Below, in pieces: positions 43,495-52,094 of a stretch of DNA of 64,000 nucleotides. A model generated the notes under the pieces. That model did no database searches and had not been told where the DNA came from. It saw only the letters and a list, made by a program, of their open reading frames with translations. A program made the translations under genes and the position numbers. The stretch lies in NCBI GenBank assembly GCA_018644665.1, contig JABGQA010000080.1, positions 56,445 through 120,444 on the forward strand. Direction: 5' to 3'. How positions within the stretch are numbered: position 1 is the stretch's first letter; each line of letters begins with the position of its first letter. The stretch is from Candidatus Poribacteria bacterium. Its GTDB lineage: Bacteria > Poribacteria > WGA-4E > GCA-2687025.

Positions 43495-44712
43495 CTACGC
43501 GTCGGCGAGGGCCTCGATGAGCGCGTCGGCGATCGCGTCCGCGAACGCGTCGTCGTTGATGTTGGCATCGAGTTCGACAAGGTCGACGGAGCCGGCCAGA
43601 TTCGCGCGCAGGGCTTCGATGAAGGCCGCGTCCGCGTCGGCGTCGTGGAACGGTTGGCCCTCGGCGTCGATCGCAGAGACGCCCTTGGTAGGCCAGAAGA
43701 ACTTCACAGGCCCGGCGGCCGCAGACAGCTTGCCCGCGATGACCTCGCCCATGGCGCGGTTCTCCTCGGCCGTCGTGCGCATGAGGGTGACCGTTGGGTT
43801 GTGGCGGTAGAACAGCCGGTCCGAGAACTTCGTCGGGATGCCGTCGGGCGGGCCGAAGTTGACCATGTCGAGGGCGCCAGGACAGACGATCTGAGGGATC
43901 CCAAGCTTCCCGGCGATTTCCAGCCGGTCGGGGCCTGCGCTCAGCTCTCCACCCGCTACCTCGTCGGCAAGCTCGGTGGTGGTGACGTCGAGCACGCCCT
44001 TGATGAACCCGCCGCGGACGAGATCCTCCATCGCGCGGCCGCCCGTGCCGGTCGCGTGGAAGACGAGTACTTCGTACCCGGCTGACTCCAGGCGCTCCCG
44101 CGCTCGGGTCACACACGGCGTCGTGACGCCGAACATCGTAGCCGCGATGAGAGGTCGGTCGTCGGCTCCTTCGGGGGCTTGGCTCTGGACCATGCCGGCA
44201 ATCGCGTGCGCCGCGTTCGAGAACACCAGGCGCGACACGCGGTTCACGCCCGCGACGTCGACCACGGAGTACATCATCGCGATGTCGCGAGTGCCGACGT
44301 ACGGCTGGACATCGCCGGCCGCGAGTGTCGACACCATCACCTTTGGGACACCGACTGGCAGCGCGCGCATCGCGGCCGTCCCGATCGTCGTCCCGGCCGA
44401 TCCACCGAGAGAGATGACGCCCTGTATCTCCCCCTCCGCGTGCAGTCTCGGGACGATCTGTGCCACCCCATCGGCCATTGCGGTGACGCTCGCTCCCCGG
44501 TCGCCCTCGGCACGCAGCTCCGACAGGGTGGTGCCGGCGGCCTCGGCCACCTCGGACGCGTCGATGTCGGGAGTGAGCTTCGGGTCACCGGCGATCCCCG
44601 CGTTGACAACCAACGTGCCCAGGCCGAGCGCCTCGATACGCTCCTTTACGAATGCGAATTCCGGGCCCTTCGTGTCCATCGTCCCGACGATCCCGACCAC
44701 CCGCTGCGACAT
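43495..44712 (-). CDS. UPF0261/Tm-1-like ATP-binding protein
   Basis: 405 residues from an ATG at 44712 with GGAAGGA upstream. Seen: GIVGTMDTKGPEFAFVKERIEALG at the start, VISLGGSAGTTIGTAAMRALPVGVPKVMVST near 100, GTRDIAMMYSVVDVAGVNRVS near 137, VFHATGTGGRAMEDLV near 215, and DMVNFGPPDGIPTKFSDRLFYRHNPTVTLMRT near 290. It matches the UPF0261 family, related to plant Tm-1, which binds ATP; the normal bacterial function is unknown. Length is usual for the family. It has its own promoter at 44750-44777 and is divergent from gnd. Confidence 0.9.
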   Translation of the reverse strand: MSQRVVGIVGTMDTKGPEFAFVKERIEALGLGTLVVNAGIAGDPKLTPDIDASEVAEAAGTTLSELRAEGDRGASVTAMADGVAQIVPRLHAEGEIQGVISLGGSAGTTIGTAAMRALPVGVPKVMVSTLAAGDVQPYVGTRDIAMMYSVVDVAGVNRVSRLVFSNAAHAIAGMVQSQAPEGADDRPLIAATMFGVTTPCVTRARERLESAGYEVLVFHATGTGGRAMEDLVRGGFIKGVLDVTTTELADEVAGGELSAGPDRLEIAGKLGIPQIVCPGALDMVNFGPPDGIPTKFSDRLFYRHNPTVTLMRTTAEENRAMGEVIAGKLSAAAGPVKFFWPTKGVSAIDAEGQPFHDADADAAFIEALRANLAGSVDLVELDANINDDAFADAIADALIEALADA

Positions 44713-44749
44713 ATCCTGTCCTTCCGCGATGAACGTCTTGGCGCGGGCG

Positions 44750-44777
44750 AGTATAGCACCCCACCCGCGCGCGGCAA
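44750..44777 (-). promoter_or_regulatory. Promoter of the UPF0261 gene
   Basis: TTGCCG (44772-44777, minus strand), a 16-nt spacer and TATACT (44750-44755); four and five of six matches. The predicted leader is about 30 nt. Confidence 0.5.
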
Positions 44778-44810
44778 TCGAGAGCGGCGCCCGACCCCCG
44801 CGCACGCCCG

Positions 44811-44839
44811 TTGCCCGGTTCACGGAGATTGCCTATGCT
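44811..44839 (+). promoter_or_regulatory. Probable gnd promoter
   Basis: TTGCCC (44811-44816), a 17-nt spacer and TATGCT (44834-44839); four of six matches each, about 60 bp before the gnd ATG. Confidence 0.4.
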
Positions 44840-44899
44840 GGCGCCCTACCGGACGACCGGCACGCGCGACCTTTGGCATGCAGGAACAGGAACCGGCCC

Positions 44900-46366
44900 A
44901 TGAGCAGTCCCAGGATGGCGATGATCGGTATGGCGGTGATGGGCAGCAACTTCGCCCAGAATTTCGCCGATAGCGGCTTCGATATAGCGATGTATAACCG
45001 CACCGACGCTCGGACGCAGGAAGCCTACGACGCCATCCCCGATTCGGCCCCCCACAAGGGCCGACTCCACCCGGTGATAGGCGACCTATCCGCGCTCGTG
45101 GACCTTGTAGGGCGGGACGGCACGTACTTCGTCATGGTGCAGGCTGGGGCGACGCAGAGCGTCCTGGACGAACTCGTGCCGATGCTCACGACGGACGCCG
45201 TGGTAGTCAACTGCGCGAACGAGAACTGGCAGATCACCGAGCAGATGGCGCGCGATCTCGAGGGCAAAGTCGACTTCTTCGGGATGGGCGTCTCCGGCGG
45301 AGAGGAGGGAGCCCGCCGCGGCCCGTCGATGATGCCCGGGGGCCCGTCGCAGGAGGTGTACGACGCGCGACTCGCTGAGGCGCTCGACGCGGTGGCAGCC
45401 AAGGCGGGCGACGGGGCCCCATGCGTCACGTACATCGGGCAGCGCGGCGCGGGTCACTTCGTGAAGATGGTCCACAACGGCATCGAATATGGGGACATGG
45501 AGCTGATCGCCGAGACGTACGACCTAATGCGCAAGGGTCTCGGGATGTCGGCGCAGGAGATCGGGGACGTCTTCGCCCGATGGAACGAGGGGATACTGAA
45601 GTCGTACCTGATCGAGATCTCCGCCGAAGTGCTTCACCAACCCGACGCGACCGGCGACGGCAACCTCGTGGACTACATCCTCGACCGCGCCCGTATGAAG
45701 GGCACGGGGACGTGGACGATCCAGAACTCGCTAGACTTCGACTCCGGCGTGTACCCCGTACCGACCATCTACGCCGCCGTCGAGACGCGCGCGATCTCGT
45801 CCATGCGCGACGAACGCGTCGCCATGTCGAGCCAGATCCCTGTCCCGCCGCAGTCGATCGCGGGAGACAAGACCGCGTTCATCGACGACCTGGAGAAGGC
45901 GCTGTTCGTGTCGAAGATATCGTCTTACACCCAGGGCATCGGCCTGATTCAGGAAGCCGCGAAGGAGTACGATTTCGGCGGACTGGACATCGCCGAGATC
46001 GCGCGCATCTGGCGCGCTGGTTGCATCATCCGCGCGCAGTTCCTCGACGAGATCACCGAGGCGTACCGGGCGGAGCCGGACCTGCTGAATCTGATGGCCG
46101 CGCCGCTGTTCCGTGACGCCGTCAGCAACGGCCTGGAGAGCCTCGAACGCGTGTGCATCGCCGCGACGCGAGCACGTGTGCCGGCGATGGCGTTCGACGC
46201 CTCCAAGAACTTCGTCCTCCAGCTCGTCAGCGACAAGATGGCCACGAACCTGACGCAGGCGCAGCGGGACAACTTCGGAGCGCACACCTACGAACGCACG
46301 GACAGACCGGGCAGCTTCCACACGCATTGGCAGCAGGCCGGCAAGCCAGAGACCGAAATCACCTGA
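44900..46366 (+). CDS. gnd: 6-Phosphogluconate dehydrogenase, decarboxylating
   Basis: 488 residues from an ATG at 44900; the frame stays open to 43976 but that part is antisense to UPF0261. Gnd oxidatively decarboxylates 6-phosphogluconate to ribulose-5-phosphate with NADP. Seen: IGMAVMGSNFAQNFADSG near 7 (nucleotide fold), NCANENWQ, GMGVSGGEEGARRGPSMMPGG near 130 (substrate loop), GHFVKMVHNGIEYGDM near 185 with catalytic Lys and the Asn, and the C-terminal GAHTYERTDRPGSFHTHW with the Arg/His that reach the neighbouring subunit. Length fits the long dimeric type. No zwf or pgl is near. SSPRM at the start is normal. Confidence 0.95.
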   Translation: MSSPRMAMIGMAVMGSNFAQNFADSGFDIAMYNRTDARTQEAYDAIPDSAPHKGRLHPVIGDLSALVDLVGRDGTYFVMVQAGATQSVLDELVPMLTTDAVVVNCANENWQITEQMARDLEGKVDFFGMGVSGGEEGARRGPSMMPGGPSQEVYDARLAEALDAVAAKAGDGAPCVTYIGQRGAGHFVKMVHNGIEYGDMELIAETYDLMRKGLGMSAQEIGDVFARWNEGILKSYLIEISAEVLHQPDATGDGNLVDYILDRARMKGTGTWTIQNSLDFDSGVYPVPTIYAAVETRAISSMRDERVAMSSQIPVPPQSIAGDKTAFIDDLEKALFVSKISSYTQGIGLIQEAAKEYDFGGLDIAEIARIWRAGCIIRAQFLDEITEAYRAEPDLLNLMAAPLFRDAVSNGLESLERVCIAATRARVPAMAFDASKNFVLQLVSDKMATNLTQAQRDNFGAHTYERTDRPGSFHTHWQQAGKPETEIT

Positions 46367-46413
46367 CCCACGCCTCGTGCACTCGATGGCTTCGGGAGCG
46401 CTCTTGGGTGGCT

Positions 46414-47658
46414 CTACGTGTGCACGGTCACCGACGTGGCCCGCCCCGACGGATCGAACGCCGCCAGTGTGGCCCCTTCCTCCTCGATGAACGTCCCGCT
46501 GCGGAACGACGAGCGACCGGCCGCTCGCGTTAGGTCGGCGCCATCCACCGAGACCCCACGCACAGCCGCGCCGGTGACACGCAGCGTTAGCTCCGGCGCC
46601 TGCACAGGAAGGTCCAAATCGACGGCGCCGTCCGCCTCTGTGATCTCCGCCATTTCGCGCTGGCAGGCATAGTTCGTGATCTCACTGCACTTCCGCCACT
46701 GAGTGCGCTCGCCGTCCGGGTCGCGCTCCTTGAGTCGATGGACGACCGTCTTGAAGGCGTTGTACCCGCGCCGGTCTTCGTCGTGCATGCCGTAGAATCC
46801 CTGCCAATGGCTGATGAGCACCGCAGGCTGGCCGGTGTCGATAAGCTCGGGGAGTCGTCCGCCCTGGAGGTCGGCTGTGATGTACTTGTCGGCGTCTGCC
46901 TCGCGGTATCCCTCCCACGATCCCGTCCAGTCACCCGTGGAGGCGATGATCTCGCCGACGGCTGTCCCGGCGTCCCGATCCGCGTACCACACGGGCGTCT
47001 CCACCGGGCCCTCACCCGTCACGCGCTTGAAGAAGTACGGGGTCGGGTTGCCGGTGACCTGACGGTTCGCGATGCCGGCCACCTTGGCGTAGAACGCCAA
47101 CGTCCGCCCGCCGAACCCACCGGGGCTCGTCACGCCCTCCGGCGTCATCCCTACGTTCTGCACGATCTCGCACGCCACGCGGATGTACTCCGTGACGAAT
47201 TCCTCCTCTTCCACCGGCAGCGTCGACCACTCGTACTGCTCCCACTCGCCGGTGTCCAGGGGCTGCATCGTCTTGGGGTCGACGACTACGGTGTGCGTGA
47301 TCATCTCCGGCGTGATGTCGTACGCCGGCACGATGGCCTCACGGCACATGCGTAGCCAACTCTCCTGCTGCTCCGTGCTGAACAGCGGCAGGCCCTGGTC
47401 AATACGGCCGAGCCCCGCCGGGTTCGGCACAACGCTGAATTTCCCGCGGACGCCGTGCTCGAGACAGAATTCCGCGAATTCGCGCGTGAATGACTCCGGG
47501 TGGACGACGGGGACGTCCTCCCAGCGACGGCCGAGCCCGTCGACGGGGTTCCGGTCGCGCATCCAGAAGTAGTTGAGATTGACCAGCACCGTGGAGTCGT
47601 CGAAGATAATCGACAGTGGCACTTTGTCGAGGGCGTGACGGGCGATCTCCACGTGCAT
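46414..47658 (-). CDS. Polysaccharide-deacetylase-like barrel protein, unassigned
   Basis: 414 residues from an ATG at 47658 with TTGGAGG upstream; extension to 47742 is not supported. The N-terminal 300 residues look like a NodB-type (beta/alpha) barrel: LSIIFDDSTVLVNLNYFWM near 14 could hold the Asp pair, HGVRGKFSVVPNP near 68, EMITHTVVVDP near 118, TPEGVTSPGGFGGRTLAFYAKVAG near 170, and ISHWQGFYGM near 280 with a His near the end strand. The last 90 residues form a beta domain (LRVTGAAVRGVSVDGADL). The usual His-x3-5-His metal motif is not clear, so de-N-acetylase activity is uncertain. No signal peptide. It ends 47 bp from the convergent gnd gene. Confidence 0.55.
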   Translation of the reverse strand: MHVEIARHALDKVPLSIIFDDSTVLVNLNYFWMRDRNPVDGLGRRWEDVPVVHPESFTREFAEFCLEHGVRGKFSVVPNPAGLGRIDQGLPLFSTEQQESWLRMCREAIVPAYDITPEMITHTVVVDPKTMQPLDTGEWEQYEWSTLPVEEEEFVTEYIRVACEIVQNVGMTPEGVTSPGGFGGRTLAFYAKVAGIANRQVTGNPTPYFFKRVTGEGPVETPVWYADRDAGTAVGEIIASTGDWTGSWEGYREADADKYITADLQGGRLPELIDTGQPAVLISHWQGFYGMHDEDRRGYNAFKTVVHRLKERDPDGERTQWRKCSEITNYACQREMAEITEADGAVDLDLPVQAPELTLRVTGAAVRGVSVDGADLTRAAGRSSFRSGTFIEEEGATLAAFDPSGRATSVTVHT

Positions 47659-48079
47659 GGCACGCAGCCTCCAATGTGATTCGCAGCCGGAGCGAGCGGC
47701 GACGGTGACGCACGGCTTACCATGCAGGCCCCGTCCCGGCAAGCGTCTGGCGCGGGACGTGGCGTCGCTTTGCCACGTATCCTGTGGTTACGCGGGGATG
47801 GCCCCCACCGTTGGAGTGGGAGAGTCGGGGCGACGCCGCGCACAGGGCGCCGGGGTTACCATTGGGAGAGCGACGCGGTCCGCGGCTCCGGTGCGGCCTA
47901 ATCCTCGGCGGGGTCATCCGCGTCTCTTGTGTGGGGGAATTCTCGGCGATACCACACTCACGCGCGTGCCCGAGAGACGCAGAGCAGACTTCGCCACTGC
48001 GGGCCGGCGTCCGTGTAACGGCGCCGCGACGCCCAGTGGGCGAGTGCAGTGCTGGCTGCCAGATGCCAACAGCAAAGCG
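47659..48079. other. 421-bp leader between divergent genes, upstream of the receptor operon
   Basis: No ORF is convincing. A 7-bp hairpin (ACGTGGC at 47757-47763, GCCACGT at 47772-47778) with an 8-nt loop is the clearest structure. I searched by eye for a Fur box, the cobalamin riboswitch box, TPP and FMN signatures and found none. The length and GC content leave room for an unrecognised leader RNA or regulator sites controlling the receptor and its enzymes. Confidence 0.4.
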
Positions 48080-50179
48080 ATGGACACTTTGATGAACGCT
48101 CGACGGCTGGTATACGCTTGCGCTGCCACGGCGGCTCTGACCCTCTCCGCCGGCTTGTCCGCTCAGGAATCGCCTGAGCGTACGCTGGAGGAGGTCGTCG
48201 TAACGGACACGACGTCGGACAGGGCGAGCGACGTCTCGACCGGGCTGAAACTCGGCCTTTCGGCGATGGAAACGCCCTCAAGCGTCGGCGTCGTCACACG
48301 AGGGACAATCGAGGCGCAGGGCGCGAACATCCTGGGTGACGCTTTGCGCAACACGGCGGGCGTGACCACCCACACCGGCTTCGGCGTCCACGATGTGTTC
48401 TTCATCCGCGGATTCGAGTCGCTTACGAACGGCCTGGTGTTAACGGACGGAGCCGCCGAGCCCGAGGTGAGCTTCTACAACCTGTACAACGTCGAGCGAG
48501 TCGAGGTACTGAAGGGCCCGGCGGCCTTCCTGTACGGAGCGAACCCGCTGTCCGGCGCGGTGAACCTCGTGCGGAAAGCTCCACGCTTCGCCGATCACGG
48601 CTCGTTCGGGATCGCATACGGGGCGTACCAGACCAACCGCGGCACTGTGGATGTAGGCTGGGCCGAGGGCGACGACATCGCGCTCCGCCTCAACGGGTTG
48701 TGGCGAGACTCCGAGAACTACCGCGACGACAAGGAAAACACGACGCTCGCTGTCAACCCCGCGCTACGCTGGCGGGCCGGCGACGACGTGACTTTCGACA
48801 TCAACTTCGAATACGCCGAGCTAGACTACGTTTCCGACGCCGGGCTTCCTCTGGTGAACGGCATGCCCGCGCCGAACGTAGCGAGGACGCAGTCCTACCA
48901 GTCGCCATTCGATCGGTCGGAGCAGACAACGCTCCGGGGTCGGTTCGACCTTACCGCGGAACTCGGGGGGTGGGTCACGCTGCGCAACAAGGCGTACTTC
49001 ACGGACCTCGACTGGCTGTCCGACGGCACGCTGTTCAACGGCGCCTTCCCCAACCAGACAGGCTCATGGGAGACCTTCCGGACACTCGCGTCCCTCGACG
49101 ATGAGCAGCGCGCGCTGGGTGACCAGCTCGAAGCGGTGCTCCGATTCGACACGGGCGCGCTGCGGCACACGCTCATGATCGGCGTCGAGGCGATGCAGTT
49201 GACCGACCGCTTCACGCTGGATGTCGCCGCCCTGCCGAACAGCGACATCTTCTCGCCGGTCGAGACCGCGACGCGGCCCCTGTTCCAGATACCGGGGGCC
49301 CTCCAGACGGTCGACGCGACGACTCTGGTCGCCGCGCCGTACCTCGTGGACCACGTGGCGCTGTCCGACCAGGTCCAGGTGCTCCTGGGCGCGCGACACG
49401 ACTGGGTCGAGTACGAGGACGACGTCAGCGGGCAGCAACGCGACTACGCGCAGTTGAGTCCCATGGTTGGGGCCGTATACGCGCCGTCCGCCACGCTGTC
49501 ACTCTACGGGAACTTTGGGCGAGCGTTCGCGCCGCCGTCCAGCCGCGTCCTCGGCGACGTCGAGGCGGAGGAGAGCACGCAGTTTGAGCTGGGCGCCAAG
49601 CACATCCTCATGGAGGGGAAAGCGCGCGCGTCGCTTGCCGTATACTCTCTCGAACGCGACATCACCATACCGGACACCTCGCAGATCACCGAGCAGCTCG
49701 GGACGCAGCGCTCGCGAGGCGTCGAAGTCGAGGCCGAGGCGCATCCCGACGACACGCTCAGCATCTATGCGTCGTACGCGCTCAACGACTCGGAGTATAC
49801 CGAGTTCATGCAGACGCTCGTCGTCCAGACCGCCGAGGGCTTCGATGTGCAGACCGTCGCCCGCGTGGGCGCGACGCCGGCGTTCGCGCCGGAGCACATC
49901 CTGAACATCTGGGCGGAGAAGCGTCTGGACAGCGGTCTCGGGCTGGCACTCGGCGCGCGTTACGTAGGCGACCAATTCGTCTCCGAGGAGAACGCCTTCA
50001 CGATCGACAGCGTGCTGACGTTGGACGCCGGCGTATCGTACGCGTACGAGGACGTCACGTGGCGCCTCAACGTCCGCAACCTCACCGATCGCGAATACGT
50101 GACGCGCGGATTCGGCGAGTTCTCAGTTATTCCCGCGCAGCCCATCACGGTGTTCAGCTCTCTCGGTTGGAGCCTATGA
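48080..50179 (+). CDS. TonB-dependent outer-membrane receptor, siderophore-receptor type
   Basis: 699 residues from an ATG at 48080 (ATG at 48092 also possible; neither has a clear ribosome site). A signal peptide (LVYACAATAALTLSAGLSAQ) is followed by a TonB-box-like EEVVVTD near 40, the plug domain to about 175 (PSSVGVVTRGTIEAQG, DALRNTAGVTTHTGFG, FFIRGFES, VERVEVLKGPAAFLYG, PLSGAVNLVRK), then a 22-strand-type barrel ending in FSSLGWSL. The plug reads like ferric siderophore receptors. The stop overlaps the next start (ATGA), tying the receptor to a chorismate lyase, CoA ligase and halogenase-like gene. It probably imports the chelate or product made or used by those genes; the ligand is unknown. 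Confidence 0.92.
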   Translation: MDTLMNARRLVYACAATAALTLSAGLSAQESPERTLEEVVVTDTTSDRASDVSTGLKLGLSAMETPSSVGVVTRGTIEAQGANILGDALRNTAGVTTHTGFGVHDVFFIRGFESLTNGLVLTDGAAEPEVSFYNLYNVERVEVLKGPAAFLYGANPLSGAVNLVRKAPRFADHGSFGIAYGAYQTNRGTVDVGWAEGDDIALRLNGLWRDSENYRDDKENTTLAVNPALRWRAGDDVTFDINFEYAELDYVSDAGLPLVNGMPAPNVARTQSYQSPFDRSEQTTLRGRFDLTAELGGWVTLRNKAYFTDLDWLSDGTLFNGAFPNQTGSWETFRTLASLDDEQRALGDQLEAVLRFDTGALRHTLMIGVEAMQLTDRFTLDVAALPNSDIFSPVETATRPLFQIPGALQTVDATTLVAAPYLVDHVALSDQVQVLLGARHDWVEYEDDVSGQQRDYAQLSPMVGAVYAPSATLSLYGNFGRAFAPPSSRVLGDVEAEESTQFELGAKHILMEGKARASLAVYSLERDITIPDTSQITEQLGTQRSRGVEVEAEAHPDDTLSIYASYALNDSEYTEFMQTLVVQTAEGFDVQTVARVGATPAFAPEHILNIWAEKRLDSGLGLALGARYVGDQFVSEENAFTIDSVLTLDAGVSYAYEDVTWRLNVRNLTDREYVTRGFGEFSVIPAQPITVFSSLGWSL

Positions 50180-50793
50180 CAACCGTCGCGCCAGTCGACG
50201 CCGGCCTCGTGCCCTCGCAGCCGCACTCGGTGGCGTACGTCGCCCAGGCGCGGCGGCCGCAGGATATGAAGCCCGCGGACATCCGAACTATCGGGCCGTA
50301 CCACCGCGCGCTGCTCGTCATGGACGGCACGCTGACGCACTTCGTCGAGGCATTTCACGGCGAGGCCCTCGACTCGGCAGGCCTACGACAGCGCACGGAG
50401 CCTTTGGTCGCGTACGACGAATGGCTCGCGGCCCCTCCCGGCATGCCCGTAATGGCGCGGGAGGCGGTCCTAACCGGCGCCATCAGCGGACGGCTGTACG
50501 CCTACGCCGAGACTCGCATCGTCACCGACCGGCTGCCGCCATGCCTGCGCGAGGCGATCGACGGGAGCGGCGAGTTGCTCGGCCGGATAATGCGCGCGTG
50601 CCGCGTGGAGACGTACCGTGAACTCCTGTGGTACGGGTTCCAGTACCCCGACGACCTTCCCGAGGCGCTGTGCGCCCACGCGGGCACACGGTTCCTGACC
50701 CGCGCGTACCAGATCATCGCGCGCGGTCGGCCCCTGATGGTCATCACTGAGAAGTTCCCACTACCGGACACCGATGAACACGCCGCCTCCTGA
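50176..50793 (+). CDS. Rv2949c/UbiC-type chorismate lyase
   Basis: 205 residues; ATG at 50176 overlaps the receptor stop. Chorismate lyases remove pyruvate from chorismate to give 4-hydroxybenzoate. Compared with what I recall of M. tuberculosis Rv2949c: DGTLTHFVEAF near 50, AETRIVTDRLPPCL near 111, ELLGRIMRACRVETYRE near 133 and LTRAYQIIARGRPLMVITEKF near 174 align in order. R95 (MAREAVL) and E192 (VITEKF) match the catalytic Arg and Glu of E. coli UbiC. The fold is cytoplasmic with no signal peptide. The stop overlaps the CoA ligase start by 20 bp, so activation of the product is the likely next step. UbiC for ubiquinone is a less likely role here because no ubi gene is near. Confidence 0.83.
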   Translation: MTTVAPVDAGLVPSQPHSVAYVAQARRPQDMKPADIRTIGPYHRALLVMDGTLTHFVEAFHGEALDSAGLRQRTEPLVAYDEWLAAPPGMPVMAREAVLTGAISGRLYAYAETRIVTDRLPPCLREAIDGSGELLGRIMRACRVETYRELLWYGFQYPDDLPEALCAHAGTRFLTRAYQIIARGRPLMVITEKFPLPDTDEHAAS

Positions 50794-52072
50794 CGACACG
50801 CGCGACGCCGAGTCGCGACGTGCGGAACAGCTGCGCCGTCTGCGCGAGATGCTCGACGCCGTCCTCCCGACCAACCCATTCTACGGCGCCAAGATGGCCG
50901 TCGCGGGAGTGACTCAAGGTCAGGACGTCGACTCCTTCGACGCCTACGCCCGCCTCCCCTTTACGACGAAGGGCGAACTGTCAGAGGACCAGGACGAGGC
51001 GCCGCCGTACGGCACGAACCTGACGTACCCGTCCCCGCAATACGTGCGGATGCACCAGACATCCGGCACGACGGGAAGCCCTCTGCGGTGGCTGGACACT
51101 GAGGAGAGCTGGAGCTGGTTCGGCGCATGCTGGGCAGACGTGTTCGGCGCGGCAGGTGTGGACGGGTCGGATAGGGTCTTCTTCCCGTTCTCGTTCGGCC
51201 CCTTCATCGGGTTCTGGACCGCGTACGAAGGCGCTCGTCGGATCGGGGCGATGGCGCTGCCGGGCGGGGCCATGTCCTCCGAGCAGCGGGTACGCGCCAT
51301 CGTCGAGCACAAGGCGACCGTCGTAGTCAGCACGCCCACCTACGCGCTACGTCTGGCCGAGGTCGCAGCCGAAGCCGGCGTCGACCTCGCGTCATCGGAC
51401 GTGCGGGTGACGATCCACGCCGGCGAGCCGGGGGCCAGCATTCCGGGCACGAAGCGCCGCATTGACGAGGCCTGGGGGGCGACCTGCTTCGACCACGCCG
51501 GGGCGACCGAAGTCGGCGCGTGGGGCTTCGAGTGCGAGGCGCACGCCGGGATGCACCTGAACGAGGCCGAGTTCATCTGCGAGGTGATCGAGCCCGATAC
51601 AGGCGACCCGGCCGACGAGGGCGAGCTCGTACTCACGAACCTCGGCCGTCTCGGCATGCCGGTGATCCGCTACCGCACGGGCGACCACGTGCGCTTGGCG
51701 GCCGGGCCTTGCCCCTGCGGACGGACGTACCGGCGGATCCAGGGCGGCGTCATTGGGCGGATCGACGATGCGCTCCTCGTGCGGGGCGTTGTCGTGTTCC
51801 CAAGCGCTGTCGAGAGCATCGTGCGCCGCTTCCCCGCTGTCGGCGAATTCGCGATACACGCGCAACGGCACGGTGAACTCGACCAGCTCACGGTGCAGAT
51901 CGAGAGCGAGGCCGCGGCGGATAGCGAAGCCACGACGGACGCCGTGGCCGCGGCGCTGCGCGAGGCGTTGGGGCTCCGAGTGTCCGTTGAGTCCGTCGCC
52001 GTGGGCTCGTTGCCCCGGTTCGACCTGAAGGCGCGCCGCGTGACCGACCATCGCCAACAGACTCACGACTAG
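50774..52072 (+). CDS. PaaK-like aryl-CoA ligase (AMP-forming)
   Basis: 432 residues, like phenylacetate-CoA ligase (about 430). Adenylating enzymes activate an aryl acid as an AMP ester and transfer it to CoA. Seen: YARLPFTTKGEL near 58, RMHQTSGTTGSPLRWL near 92 (P-loop like AMP motif), VSTPTYALRLAEVA near 186, FDHAGATEVGAWGFEC near 240, RTGDHVRL near 299 and a PaaK C-terminal domain from about 325 (GGVIGRIDDALLVRGVVVFPSAVESI). The start overlaps the lyase stop. The most likely substrate is 4-hydroxybenzoate or a derivative, by position; loading of a carrier protein rather than CoA is possible, though no carrier gene is nearby. Confidence 0.88.
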   Translation: MNTPPPDDTRDAESRRAEQLRRLREMLDAVLPTNPFYGAKMAVAGVTQGQDVDSFDAYARLPFTTKGELSEDQDEAPPYGTNLTYPSPQYVRMHQTSGTTGSPLRWLDTEESWSWFGACWADVFGAAGVDGSDRVFFPFSFGPFIGFWTAYEGARRIGAMALPGGAMSSEQRVRAIVEHKATVVVSTPTYALRLAEVAAEAGVDLASSDVRVTIHAGEPGASIPGTKRRIDEAWGATCFDHAGATEVGAWGFECEAHAGMHLNEAEFICEVIEPDTGDPADEGELVLTNLGRLGMPVIRYRTGDHVRLAAGPCPCGRTYRRIQGGVIGRIDDALLVRGVVVFPSAVESIVRRFPAVGEFAIHAQRHGELDQLTVQIESEAAADSEATTDAVAAALREALGLRVSVESVAVGSLPRFDLKARRVTDHRQQTHD

Positions 52073-52094
52073 ACCGATTCAGGGACGCAACGAC

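Noticed and set aside
43976..44899. In-frame 5' extension of gnd
   Set aside because: It is antisense to the UPF0261 gene, lies before the gnd promoter and has no gnd homology; the family start MAMIGMAVMGSN lies just after the ATG at 44900.
47657..48079. In-frame extension of the TonB receptor to 47657
   Set aside because: The signal peptide starts at 48080 or 48092; the extension has Arg/Pro-rich sequence and overlaps the divergent gene.
47659..48079. Cobalamin or other known riboswitch before the TonB receptor
   Set aside because: The B12 box and the conserved GCCACTG core are not present; TPP and FMN signatures are also missing.
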